From Nelumbo lutea (lineage: Eukaryota > Streptophyta > Magnoliopsida > Proteales > Nelumbonaceae), in NCBI GenBank assembly GCA_022828595.1, contig JAKGHH010000008.1:7677728-7741727 (forward strand): 64,000 nt of DNA. The letters run 5' to 3'. This document shows, piece after piece, positions 9,443 to 19,371 of the stretch (positions are counted from its first letter, which is position 1; each line of letters starts with the position of its first letter). The notes under the pieces are model-generated. The model saw nothing but the letters and a program-made list of their open reading frames with translations, was not told the DNA's origin and did not search any database. A program made the translations under genes and the position numbers.

Positions 9443-11251
9443 TGATGTAGCCGTTTTCGGCCACGTACCAATGTTTTGTGATGTAAAATTTTTTGGCAAA
9501 GTACCTCGTTGATCGACCCGGTGGTGGCGTACCTTAGTGACGAGCTACTTGGTGGCGAACTGCCTGGTGGCGAACTACCTGGGGGCGAACTACCTTGGTG
9601 GCGAACTGCCTGGGGGTGAACTGCCTTGGTGGCGAACTCCCTGGTGGCGAACTCCCTGGTGGCGAACTGCCTGGGGGCGAACTTCCTTGGTGGCGAACTG
9701 CCTAGGGGCGAACTGCCTGGTGGCGAACTCCCTGGTGGCGAACTCCCTGGTGGCGAACTGCCTGGGGGCGAACTGCCTGGTGGCGAATTGCCTGGGGGCG
9801 AACTGCTTGGTGGTGAACTCCCTGGTGGCGAACTGCTTGGGGGCGAACTGCCTTTGAGGCTAACTCCCTGGTGGCGAACTGCCTTTGAGGCTAACTCCCT
9901 GATGGCGAACTCCCTGGTGGCGAACTGCCTGGTGGCGAACTGCCTGGTGGCGAACTGCCTGGGGGCGAACTGCCTGGTGGCTAACTCCCTGGTGGCGAAC
10001 TCCCTGGGGGCGAACTGCCTGGTGGCGAACTGCCTGGGGGCGAATTGCCTGGTGGCGAACTCACTGGTGGCGAACTGCCTGGTGGCGAACTGCCTGGTGG
10101 TGAACTGCCTGGGGGCGAACTGCCTTGGTGGCGAATTGCCTAGGGGCGAACTGCCTGGTGGCGAACTGCCTTAGAGAATGTTGGAGCTCCCTGGTGCGGC
10201 GTAATCCGACTACCCTCAGCATGAGGCGGTCTTCTTTCCTTTGTAGGCTGCGGGAGATGAGGGACCTGCGAGAACTTCATCTTTTCCTCCTCTTTGTAGG
10301 TGGCGGGAGCTGAGAGATCTGCGAGAACTCCATCTTTTCCTCCTCCTTGTAGGTGGCGGGAGTTGAGGGACCTCCGAGAACTCCGTCTCTTCCTCCTTGT
10401 AGGTGGGGGAAGCTGAGGGACTTCCGAGAACTGCATCTCTTCCTTCTTGTAGGTGGGGGAAGCTCAAGGACTTCCGAGAACTGCATATTTTCCTCCTCTT
10501 CGTAAGCGGCGGGAGCTGAAGGACCTGCGAGAATTGAATTAGAGGTCCCGGGGTTACTTTCCCGGTGGGGGCTCTCCGATGCTTAAGTTAGCACTCTTAT
10601 TGTAGAGAGCTTTGAAGATAATATGAGAGAGCTAGAGAGCAGGGTTACTTCCCTTTCTTTTTCCTCCTCCTCCCCTTTGGGGGGTGAGGTCTTTATATAC
10701 CGGAGTCTTCGCGAGTTAGGTGGGTGAAAAGCCTCCAAACGGTAATACTCGTCGCATCCGGTCAGAACCGGGGTACAGTGGTGAACTCCTCGAGGTCGTC
10801 AGGCTGGCGCTTGTGTCAGGCGGCCAGGTCGGCGCCTGGGTCGGGTTGTCAGAGGGGTGCCTGCGTTAGTCGGCGGGTCAGTGTTTAGGCCAGGTCGTCA
10901 GGTCGGCGCCTGTGTCAGTCGGCGGGACAGTGCCTAGATCAGGTCGTCAAGCTGGCGCCTGTGTCAGTCGGCGGGTTAGTGTCTAGATTAGGTCGTCAAG
11001 CTGGCGCCTTGGCCGGATCATGCGCTAGGCTGGTCCAAGTCGGCCAGGTCGCGCAGGCCGTGCACAGTTCGCGCAGGCCGCGCGCAGTTCGCGCAGGCGC
11101 GCGTCAGGCCACGCGCAGGTCGCACCAGGCCGGCCAAACAGGTACCCGGGTGGGTCACCAACTTCGTAAGTTTGTTGGCTGGATGTTTTCCTAGTTGTCA
11201 CGAAGTGCCACATGTCACAATTTTACTGGAGGGCCAAATCTGCCCTCATCA
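9443..11251 (-). repeat. 5' LTR of copy 1 (1809 bp)
   Basis: Same block order as the left LTR: U3 start at 11251, GC-rich block (about 11145-10795), TATA at 10699-10692, 53-bp array (10530-10240), 15-bp array (10175-9540) and the end at 9443. Non-array parts differ from the other LTR by only scattered bases, which points to a fairly recent insertion. Confidence 0.9.
9540..10175. repeat. 15-bp minisatellite in LTR (copy 1, right LTR)
   Basis: About 42 units of the same motif as at 6466-7190, in the same orientation but with a different unit order and number. The array has therefore changed since insertion, by slippage or unequal exchange. Confidence 0.95.
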
Positions 11252-11850
11252 ATAACAATCTTCATCATATCCCCTTCCCAACAAAAGGGAGATAACATAA
11301 TCCTTAAATGGAACATAGATCACACCTTACGGCCTGAGGGTGCACTCTTTTTTGGGCGAAATGTCTTTTGGTTTCTGTTTACAAATCAATCAATTATTAA
11401 GGGTATCTAAAAAAGTTATGCAATATAAAGTTCATTATTCTTATTACTTTTTTTATCACTACAGCTATGGAGGGTATTATTAAGGCCACAGTCTCAGCCC
11501 AGGCCCATTTAAGTAGGCTTCCCTCCAAGACATTTTGGTTCCTGCACATCAGCAAGTTCTACAACCAGGAAACAAGATGCCAAGTGGCATATGGCAAGCG
11601 ATTAGTTAAAATTACTGGGAGAGTGTCATTCACATTGTTGTATGCCTATATAAGGCAAGGGCACTTTAACTTAGGGTGAAGTAAGTTAACAATTTCTTCC
11701 CTCTCCTTTCTTCTTTTTTATCTTTCTATTTCGTGGAGGTTTGGAACCCTTGAAGTTCCCCTGAGGGTGAGCAGATCATTAAACTAATGTAGTGATGGAA
11801 GGTCACTCGAAGGTGACAATGAAAGGGTTAAGGAGCAACTGTCAAGGTAT
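11252..11850. other. Intergenic; possible old LTR remnant near 11480-11760
   Basis: ATAAC at 11252-11256 is the right target-site duplication of the retrotransposon. Further on, TGCCTATATAAGGCAAGGG at about 11642 followed by a CT-rich leader resembles an LTR promoter and R region. No matching second LTR or coding part is seen, so this is only a suggestion. Confidence 0.25.
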
Positions 11851-12039
11851 TTGGCAATATCGATACGTTATGAGAAAATAAGAAGCTTGACAGGAGAACT
11901 GGATACATTCTCCAAGGTTCAAAAATCTGCAAACAATTTGGCTGATGGATTGGTCAAAGAGAGGGTGGATAGGAATTGTTTTGGGCTCAATTATGATGTA
12001 AATAGAAAATATGGTTTAGATGGTTGTGTACCAGCCTAA
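11851..12039 (+). mobile_element. LINE RNase H-like C-terminal fragment
   Basis: The frame contains KVQKSANNLADGLVKERVDR, which fits the end of the RNase H domain of plant L1 LINEs (a serine/asparagine-rich stretch, LADGLAK, then GVDR). About 60 codons, no other LINE domain adjoining. It could belong to the LINE debris at 13.0-14.1 kb, but its order would then be rearranged. Confidence 0.4.
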
Positions 12040-13039
12040 ACTTGGGTGCAGTTTATGTGCCTGTCTGTATGGTGATCTGTTCTGAACCAAGAGAAATAGT
12101 ACTCATATTGGGTAACCATTCAGCCTGCAACATGCTATCTTACCAATGTACAACAGTTTCACTCATAAGTAATAACAAACTGGCCATTCTAAAGCCCTCA
12201 ACTAAAGAAACAAAGTGGTGCATTACAAAACACTGATTTTAGATAATATCTACAAAAAGAAAAGAAAAAGACATTTTTGTGTCTGCACTAAACAGATACA
12301 GGTATAGCTGAAGACAAATCATTTTTCATCTTTCTCAGCTACCTGTTGAAAGATGGATATAGAAATTAGATTCAGGATGCAAATAGCATGAATCTGACTG
12401 GTTTTTCCCTTGCTTCCGTAACTATTTTACCTCTCGAAGGAAGCAAAATTTTAGAAGGTATGCTTCCCATATGGATAATCCAGTTAGTTATTCAACCATA
12501 TTTTGTATGCAGATTTTAAGAAAAAACAGAGCAGACTTGGTATTGCCAATGGATCAGGTTTGCTTCCGGTCTGCCGAACATGGTGCAGGTCAAGTTAGCT
12601 TGACCTGACCCAAACTGAAACCTTATTGAGGCTGACTGAACCCCAGATCCAATAGGGTTAAGGCTGGTTTACCATTTAACCCAACCCATAGATAACCATA
12701 TAGATTGTTTCAAAAATACTTTTGCCCAACTTGAATCAGTATAACTTACCAGCCAACCAGATTCATTCAATGAAGAGGGAGATGAATAGAAAGAAAAAAA
12801 AACATGCATCTATTTGAAGTTGGACATTCTGCACAGATATCTGCAAGACAATATTGGGCTTATAGCTTAGTGAAGTCACTACTATAAGGAAAATTATTTA
12901 AAAACTACCCGTGTTTTATAGCAAAAATACTCAAACCTCCCCTGTATTATCACCTCCACAAAAACCTACCTTTACAAGCATACCCCTTATATTAATTGTC
13001 TAGACAACACTGTTACAATTTAGAAATTCCATTTTTGCG
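12040..13039. other. Intergenic, no supported gene
   Basis: AT-rich sequence with no recognisable domain, RNA or clear repeat. Confidence 0.5.
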
Positions 13040-14100
13040 CATGAAAAACTGTCTTGAGATGAGTTATGTTGGACAAAGAAAGCTGGAAGCTTGTGTGTGA
13101 GAAAGTTGAAGGAAGTGAATGTAGCATTAATGGGAAAGTGGTCTGGGAGATTCGGAAAGCAGAATGGGGAGCAGGGGAAGAAAGTAGTTCAAGCCAAATA
13201 CAGTATGAGGATATCAGGATGTGAGCCAGGTAAAGCCAAACACACTTTTGGATGTTCTATTTGGAAGGAGATTGAGAACAGCCACAGAGAGTTCAGTAGA
13301 GGGGTAATGTATGCAGTAGGGAATGGACAAAGAGTAATTCTTTAGGACTGCTAGTGTGGTAACTGACATTTGAAATATGACTTCCCATCCTTGTATGGTC
13401 TAGCAACACATATTGAGGCATAGGTAGTTGGGAACCTATCAGAAAACAATGGAGTCATGGCATGGACACCACAGTTCAGGAGGCAATTAAATGATTGGGA
13501 AGTTGAACCTCTGATGGGCCTAATGCATTTGCTGTACAATGTCCAGATGGACATGGGTAGAGAAGATAGGAGGGTGGGGACCAGGGAGAATTCTGGTCAA
13601 TTTTCAGTGAAGTCCTTTTATAATAATCATTTAGTAGGATAATGGTTTCCATCTCATGCTGTGTGGATCATGTGTGCCCTCAAAGGTGTCTTTGTGTGTT
13701 TGGACAGCTTATATGAATAAGATTTAACAAGGGACAATCTTTTGAGGAGAGGAATGGGGATGGACAGAGAAACTTGTTAGTTGTGTGAAGAGTATGATGA
13801 GTCGGTTAAGCACATGTTCATTCACTGCAGTTTTTCCAACAAAATTTGGTCCAAAGTGATGAAATTATTTGCCGTTAAGGGATGTTATCCTGCTTCAGTT
13901 AAGTATCTTTTGAAGGGATGGAGATTGGAAGGATTAGGCAAAAGAGAACACTGTCCCAACAGCAGCTTTATTGATGATCTGGGAAGAAAGAAACAACAGA
14001 GTTTTAGGGAAGAGGGTCTCTGCTGAGTCTATCTGTTTATAGAGTTTAGGAAAATTACACTTTTGGGTAGTAGTTCACAAAGAGTTTATAAGAATATACT
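13040..14100 (+). mobile_element. L1-type LINE fragment (end of RT plus zinc-binding RVT domain), decayed
   Basis: Frame 2 gives CVRKLKEVNVALMGKWSGRF, then WKEI...VGNGQRV, then REDRRVGTRENSGQFSVKSF, then LCEEYDESVKHMFIHCSFSN with IWSKVM. This is the usual order at the C-terminal end of L1 ORF2 in plants: thumb region, VGNG block, zf-RVT block with C..C..H..C. Several stops and small deletions interrupt it. Near 13970 the IWEERNN signature continues in another frame. The N-terminal endonuclease and the RT catalytic core are absent. Confidence 0.7.
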
Positions 14101-14464
14101 GATAAAAAAAAAACAAAGAGTTTATAAGAATAGACCATAAATCATTTTTTCGTTTTGATATTCTCTTTTGTTAATAGTAAAGGAGTGGTGGTATAGAGAT
14201 CAGAAGTGTATATAATGGAAACATTAAGATATACATGGATATGCCAAGGAAACTCAAATAAATCCCAGAGTTAAATCAGTAGAACTAAATCTAGGTCTTG
14301 ACTGTAAGTAATGTGCTTTCACATATAAAATATATATTTTATTAGTTTATGTAAAGTGTGAACTACCAAACTAGTTTATGAAAAGTCAATAAAAATAGCT
14401 TTTAGAGGAATCTCTCTTTTATTTGGGCTGTTTTTAGCAGCATTAATTAATGGGACAATTCATA
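14101..14464. other. Intergenic, no supported gene
   Basis: AT-rich. AACAAAGAGTTTATAAGAATA occurs twice near 14075 and 14112, a short duplication; otherwise nothing notable. Confidence 0.4.
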
Positions 14465-14800
14465 TTGGAAATATTTGTAATGGTTGAGTACGGGTTTGTA
14501 ACAGTTTGTACTAGCTAGGCATCAGTTTGTGAAGGTTAGTAATGGGATTGTAACAGTTGAATATGATTTGTAATGGTTAAAGTACAGGTTTGTGACAGTT
14601 TTTATATGTTGAGTATTGATTGTAATAATAAAGTATGGCTGTGTAATAGTTTGTACGAATTGTGTTATCAGTTTGTAATGTTTGAGTATACACTTGTAAC
14701 AATCAAGTATGCTTTGTAACAGTCTGTATCAATTGAATATTATAAATGGTTGAGTATGGTTTGTAATAGTTAGGTATAGATTTTTAACAATTAAGTATCA
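14465..14800. repeat. Degenerate tandem repeat, unit about 20-35 bp
   Basis: At least ten diverged units built on TTTGTAACAGTTTGTA, TTTGTAATGGTTGAGTA and related strings. Spacing is irregular and identity low, so it is an old array. No coding frame or transposon end is linked to it. Confidence 0.6.
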
Positions 14801-17438
14801 ATTTATAGTGATATATTTAATAAAATTAAACAGTTAACAATCATATAAAAACAAAAGAAAATATCTTTTTTGTGCTCTTGATAGAAGAGTAATTGATATA
14901 AAAACTGATTTGATTTGGAATAGATTTCCATTATATTATTAAGACCATTTTAATATTAAAGAAATTCATGTGGTTTATTTTCCGTGACAAGGTCCATATT
15001 GTTAATCAATTAAATGGCTTGGGATAGGTATTTGTTTTGAATTATTTTCTTCTTTTGGAGGTTTGCAAGTAAGATGGCAGTTGGTTCTACTTGACTTTTT
15101 TTTGCTCCACTAGTTTGTTCATTATTGTTACTACTTTATTGACCAGTGATTCTCTTATTCGTCTCAATTTATTACTGATTGGGAGTATGACAATGCGGGT
15201 ATCACAGGTTCCCCGTCTTGTGTAGCCCCTTCGAATATTATAAAAAAAAAATGTTTGTGTTTCATTGGAGGTTGCAAACAAGGTTCAAAGTATCTTTTAC
15301 ACTTGATTAGCCTAACACATGGCAATTATCTTTCACAGTTTGGCCAAAAAGACTGAATGCTCAGTAATCTTTCATATCAAAAGTTGATCTAAGACCTCAA
15401 AATGGCCCCATTCATTTGAATTTCATTTTAGCTCTTTCCTCAAAGGAGTGTGGCATACACTCAAACATATGGATTATGTCACTTAATTGTTTAGCTATTG
15501 TTATAACTTAGGAGATTTTTCATAATTTCTTCCTACATTGATGGGTTAATTAAAATTGAGACCCAAAACCCTTGCTAGCTGGTGATTAGAATAAAAGCCC
15601 TTTGGGGGGAAAGGTTTGGTATTAAAATATTAAAACATGTAGACTGTTTTTGTTTTTGTTCGAGAGAAAAATAAGAGAGAAACAGAAAGAGATGGGAAAT
15701 TTCTCAAGAAATTTCACAAAGTTTCTTCAGAACTTTGCCTCAATTATCTGTTACTCTCTTATTTTCTATCAAAGCCAAACATAGTCTTAACATACAACTG
15801 GTGCAGTGGAAGGCTGATATAAGTTGTTGGGTTGAATGGCCACATTATGCTTCCATGTGTAGCAGAGATGAATCTCCCTTTTTGACCCAAATAGGGAGCC
15901 TCTTTTCTTGATTTTACTCAAAATCTCATCATCTAGGAAATTACCAATAGCCAAATGACTTAATTCTCTATGCAATGTCACTGTCTAGTTGAATTCTTAT
16001 GAATCAACTTCTTGATATCCTTCTATTCAACAGCATTTTTTAGAAACGAATAAATCAATTGAGTTTAGAAGAACAGTGGGCTTTAGAATGCAAAGGCTGA
16101 GGTGGCTGAATTGAATAACTTATTGTGGGGGTGTTAGCCAATGTGGTGTTCTTTTCTTTGTTGCAAGTTTCAAATATTATCATATATAGCAATCAACCCA
16201 ATTTCAGCTTCATAAAGAAGGAGCTCACAACCTACTTAATAACTTGTTCATTAAAAAAGCAACTACCCAGAGCTATATTTAGATAATCGGGATCAACATC
16301 AAATGGGTGTAATTTAACCTAAAACCACAAAGAAACAGAAATGTTGTTTTTTCCCTTTTACTTTCATTTTGAAGATCTACAAGGATCATCAATAGTCCCA
16401 TGATTGTTCTTGAATCATGAGTTTGTTTTGAGATGCAAAAATAAGTTTGTTTTATTTCAAAAAAGAACCCATTTGTATTTTTTTGAAACCATCAAAATGA
16501 TGGTTTTTAAAACAAAAACAAATTTTTTAGTACAGATATTGTATGATTTATGAAAGATGATGAACTCATGAAAGATCATTAGATGAAAACGTGATTCTTA
16601 AACCAGAAATTCTTCAACACACTTTTATCTCTGTTTTGGTAACAAATATGTAAACTAACAATACCATGCTTTCCGTGTTTGTACTCACAAGAAGAAAAAC
16701 AATTCACATGGAAGAACTCCCAGTGTCAATCTGTGCCTTGAAAATGATGTATCTTTAATTATTATTTATTTTCTAAAACGCAATGTGCTTGATAAACAAG
16801 ATTTGAATAGGATAAATCAGGCCAATTGGCCTACAAGGAGAAATCATTCTTCACTGTTCATAGTAAAATAACCACCACCAAATGCCTTTCACAACATAAT
16901 GGCCACCGAGTCCGTGTCTAATTTTGTTTTCAAACTTGAAATTAATGTTATTGGAAATTTGTATCGATACTTCTTTTCTTGATGTTATTCAAGTTTTATT
17001 CAAGGTGATATTGAGATGCATCCTGAGCTTCTTTTGGTTGTGATTCAAACAAACTTTAATGGCATAGCTAAATTGTTGGATGTTATGACTATTGGAGATT
17101 TGGAACCTACGGATGATCTGTTTGTTGAAATTGTTAATTCCGGGTTGAAAGTTGCAAGTAAAGCTCATACTGTCTTGATAGCACGACATTGAGGAAAGCC
17201 AAATTAGTCCACCTACAAAAAGGGAAAAAAAAAAGAAGATTCCAGTGCCTGGGGATAAAATAGTCTAGGAATGACATCATTTTGTAGATCTGTCTTGATA
17301 GCACGACCTCTTGGAGTCCATGTAGACCCATGGATATTGCTGTGTATTCTCTCTCTCTAATTTTTTTCCCAAGGAATGTGTTAGCGTCTTATTTGCTTTC
17401 TGGATGCAACATCTTGTGCATCACATGACCCATGGATA
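14801..17438. other. Intergenic, no supported gene
   Basis: AT-rich DNA. A 59-codon frame from ATG 17014 to about 17192 (MHPELLLVVIQTNFNGIAKL then LLDVMTIGDLEP) looks unusually protein-like but matches nothing I can name; it is discussed under findings. A CTGTCTTGATAGCACGAC string occurs at about 17170 and again at about 17290. Confidence 0.4.
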
Positions 17439-17772
17439 TTTGGCATAGTTTATCAAATATCTGTCACAGTTTGAAGGATCAGTTAAAATAGATTTTCAAT
17501 CCAAGCATTATAACATTCAATTTCAATAAGCAAGCAATGTGCATCCAAATTGACATAATCACTTGATCTGCTGGCTGACCTCTAATACATTGTACACCAA
17601 ATAGAGCTTGATTGTTCCTTAACCACGGATCATGTGATATATTAGGCTGATATCTGATAGAAGAAAATAAATATTGTAAAGAGAGTCTTCTTGTTCAAGT
17701 TACTCAATATAGAAACTCTCATGCTTCAAAGTTCTAGGCCGATGACCAACTGAATCATCATCATCATCCAAG
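17439..17772. repeat. 335-bp dispersed repeat, copy B
   Basis: Near-identical to 4705-5039 in the same orientation, from TTTGGCATAGTTTATC through CATGCTTCAAAGTTC to CATCATCCAAG. In this copy the right edge runs directly into an RTE-like tail. Confidence 0.8.
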
Positions 17773-17815
17773 CCTTATCCCAATTATATCGGGTCGGTTC
17801 AATGACTAACTGAAT
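17745..17815 (-). mobile_element. RTE/SINE-type 3' tail, antisense
   Basis: TCATCATCATCATCCAAGCC followed by TTATCCCAATTATATCGGGT. Read on the minus strand this is a TTGGGATAAGGCTTGG end with a GATGATGA tail, as found on plant RTE elements. Only the end is recognisable. Confidence 0.4.
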
Positions 17816-18010
17816 AAAGAAGGAAATTGTAGGATTTCTTTTTCGTCAATGAACATTGGAGGGATATTATTAATGTGATTCAGAAGTTCCATTTACTCCA
17901 CCTGTTTCTTGAAAAAGAATGACTCCAAGGGCCAACACAATTAAACACCCAAAATCAGATAGCTTTACTACATGTGGTCTCTTGAACTGCCTGCCACAAG
18001 TATCGTTAGG

Positions 18011-18313
18011 TTATCTTATAAAGAATAACAATAGGATCCTGTGGAGCTCACTTGCTTGGAAAGGTACAACTGCTAGAACACCTTTCTGATCAAATCCAAA
18101 CTCTCGTTCCGTTTCTTCCAGCAGCTTAAAGAATTCAGGATTGTCAAGATAGTTCAATGCAATAAGGAACTCCTTTGGCTCGGCATCACCTGTTGTGAAC
18201 ACTGCAAAATGCCCCTCCTTCACATCTCCAATCTTGTCTTCCCGTCTGGATAGGGAAAGGACACCTCTCTGCAGCTTCTTCACTACGTGCTTGAGAAAAT
18301 CAAATCTATCTAT
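18011..18313 (-). pseudogene. SAUR-like (small auxin-up RNA) gene fragment
   Basis: The minus-strand frame reads KHVVKKLQRGVLSLSRRED, then DVKEGHFAVFTTGDAEPKEF, LNYLDNPEFFKLLEE and FGFDQKGVLAVVPFQASEL. This covers the SAUR domain: the basic N-terminal KKLQRG part, the VKEGHFAV strand, the YLxxPxFxxLLExxExEFGFxxxG core and the SELxxIL end. SAUR genes are intronless and encode small auxin-induced regulators of cell expansion. This copy has no ATG: upstream in frame is a TAG at 18316-18314, and the frame can only begin with GTG at 18283. The usual cysteine after GVLAVP is missing and the C-terminus (RILLLFFIR) is off the family pattern. A dead, truncated copy is the best reading; a sequencing error at the start would be the alternative. 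Confidence 0.65.
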
Positions 18314-18810
18314 TGAACAAACAAATTAAATTGAGAAAATATAAAATCCATTGCAACTTGTCTTGGAAAATATGAAAAGCATGTAAAGCAAAATTAAACA
18401 AAAACTATATAAATAAGAAAAAAAAAACTTTTTTCATCATTTAAATCATCAACGTTGTACTAGTTTAAACTACAAACAAAAATATTTAACCGGTTAAAAT
18501 AAATATCCTAACAATAACATAAAAACTCATTGAAAAACTTATACTCAAATTTCTATATCTTACATATTGAGATATATTCGCCCTAACAGCTGTTCCAACT
18601 ATTCGAACTGAACCATATGGATGAACAAGTAGTTGTTCTGTCAATATTGGGACAATAACCATAACTTCATGCCATCATTGACCAAGTGTTTGGGGCCCTA
18701 CAACTTTTGATGGATCTGAGCTAATGACTATTCCTTTTGCCTCAAGAATTTTTTGGTTTTCAGTGAGGCTTAGTAAATCAACTTCAGAACCTTCCTGAAG
18801 TAGATCCAGT
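18314..18810. other. Intergenic, no supported gene
   Basis: AT-rich DNA between the SAUR fragment and the copia fragment; nothing recognised. Confidence 0.4.
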
Positions 18811-19155
18811 GCTGAAGCTGAATATCGTGCTATGGCCCATGGAGTAGCTGAAGGTATGTAAATAAAGAATCTGTTGAGTGAGTTGGGTTTCCCAATGGAC
18901 AAACCTATGGCACTATTATGTGATAACAAAGCAACTATAAGCATTGTTGTCAATCTAGTGCCACATGATAGCATAAAACACATTGAAGTTGACAAGCATT
19001 TTATCAGAGATAAAGTCATCACAGGCAAAGTATGTACTCCCTATGTCAGCTCTAAGAACCAACTTACAGACATCTTTACAAAAGGGCTAAATCATTCCAG
19101 ACATCATGATCTCTGTGACAAGTTGGGCATGATTGATATCTATGCTCCAACTTGA
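18811..19155 (+). mobile_element. Ty1/copia RNase H C-terminal fragment
   Basis: The frame begins AEAEYRAMAHGVAEGM, a canonical copia RNase H motif, then a TAA at 18859-18861, then LLCDNKATISIVVN, HIEVDKHFIRDKV, PYVSSKNQLTDIFTKGL and the end LGMIDIYAPT. This is the C-terminal end of the polyprotein. All upstream domains are missing. It directly precedes a purine-rich GAAAGGGAG and an LTR-like segment, as expected for the 3' end of an element. Confidence 0.85.
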
Positions 19156-19162
19156 AAGGGAG

Positions 19163-19371
19163 TGTTGACAGATGTTGTTGTACATAGGTTTAGTACCGCA
19201 AGGGTACTGTTGTGATTTCCCCATATTTTAGGTTGTACGACCAGACTAGTAAAAATAATAACTACTACACATGCCTACAGTACTTTTTGGGGCTTTTAGT
19301 CCTCTCGCCTATCCTCTCTTCTTCCTCTCTTCTCTTGCTCTTGCTCAACACCATTCATCTAATTCCAAACA
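19163..19371 (+). repeat. 3' LTR of the copia fragment (probable)
   Basis: Begins TGTTGACAGATG right after the purine tract GAAAGGGAG and probably ends at CCAAACA, giving about 209 bp. The start is well supported by its position; the end is judged by the CA terminus only, as there is no second LTR in the window to compare. Confidence 0.5.

Larger units (their letters stand above)
6369..11251 (-). mobile_element. Complete non-autonomous LTR retrotransposon built of tandem arrays (copy 1)
   Basis: Two long direct repeats, 6369-8269 and 9443-11251, flank an interior of only about 1.17 kb. On the minus strand each LTR runs TGATGAGGG...CTACATCA, so the ends are TG...CA. The bases outside are ATAAC at 6364-6368 and ATAAC at 11252-11256, a perfect 5-bp target-site duplication. 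Next to the 5' LTR (right side) lies a primer-binding site with ATTGGCGCCGTCTGTGGGAA at 9442-9423. Next to the 3' LTR lies a purine tract at 8270-8285. The interior has no gag, protease, integrase or RT, only a 90-bp array and about 400 bp of unique sequence. The element therefore cannot move by itself. Its size class resembles LARD/TRIM-like parasites of Ty3/gypsy elements. A second copy is at 56645-59894. Confidence 0.9.
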
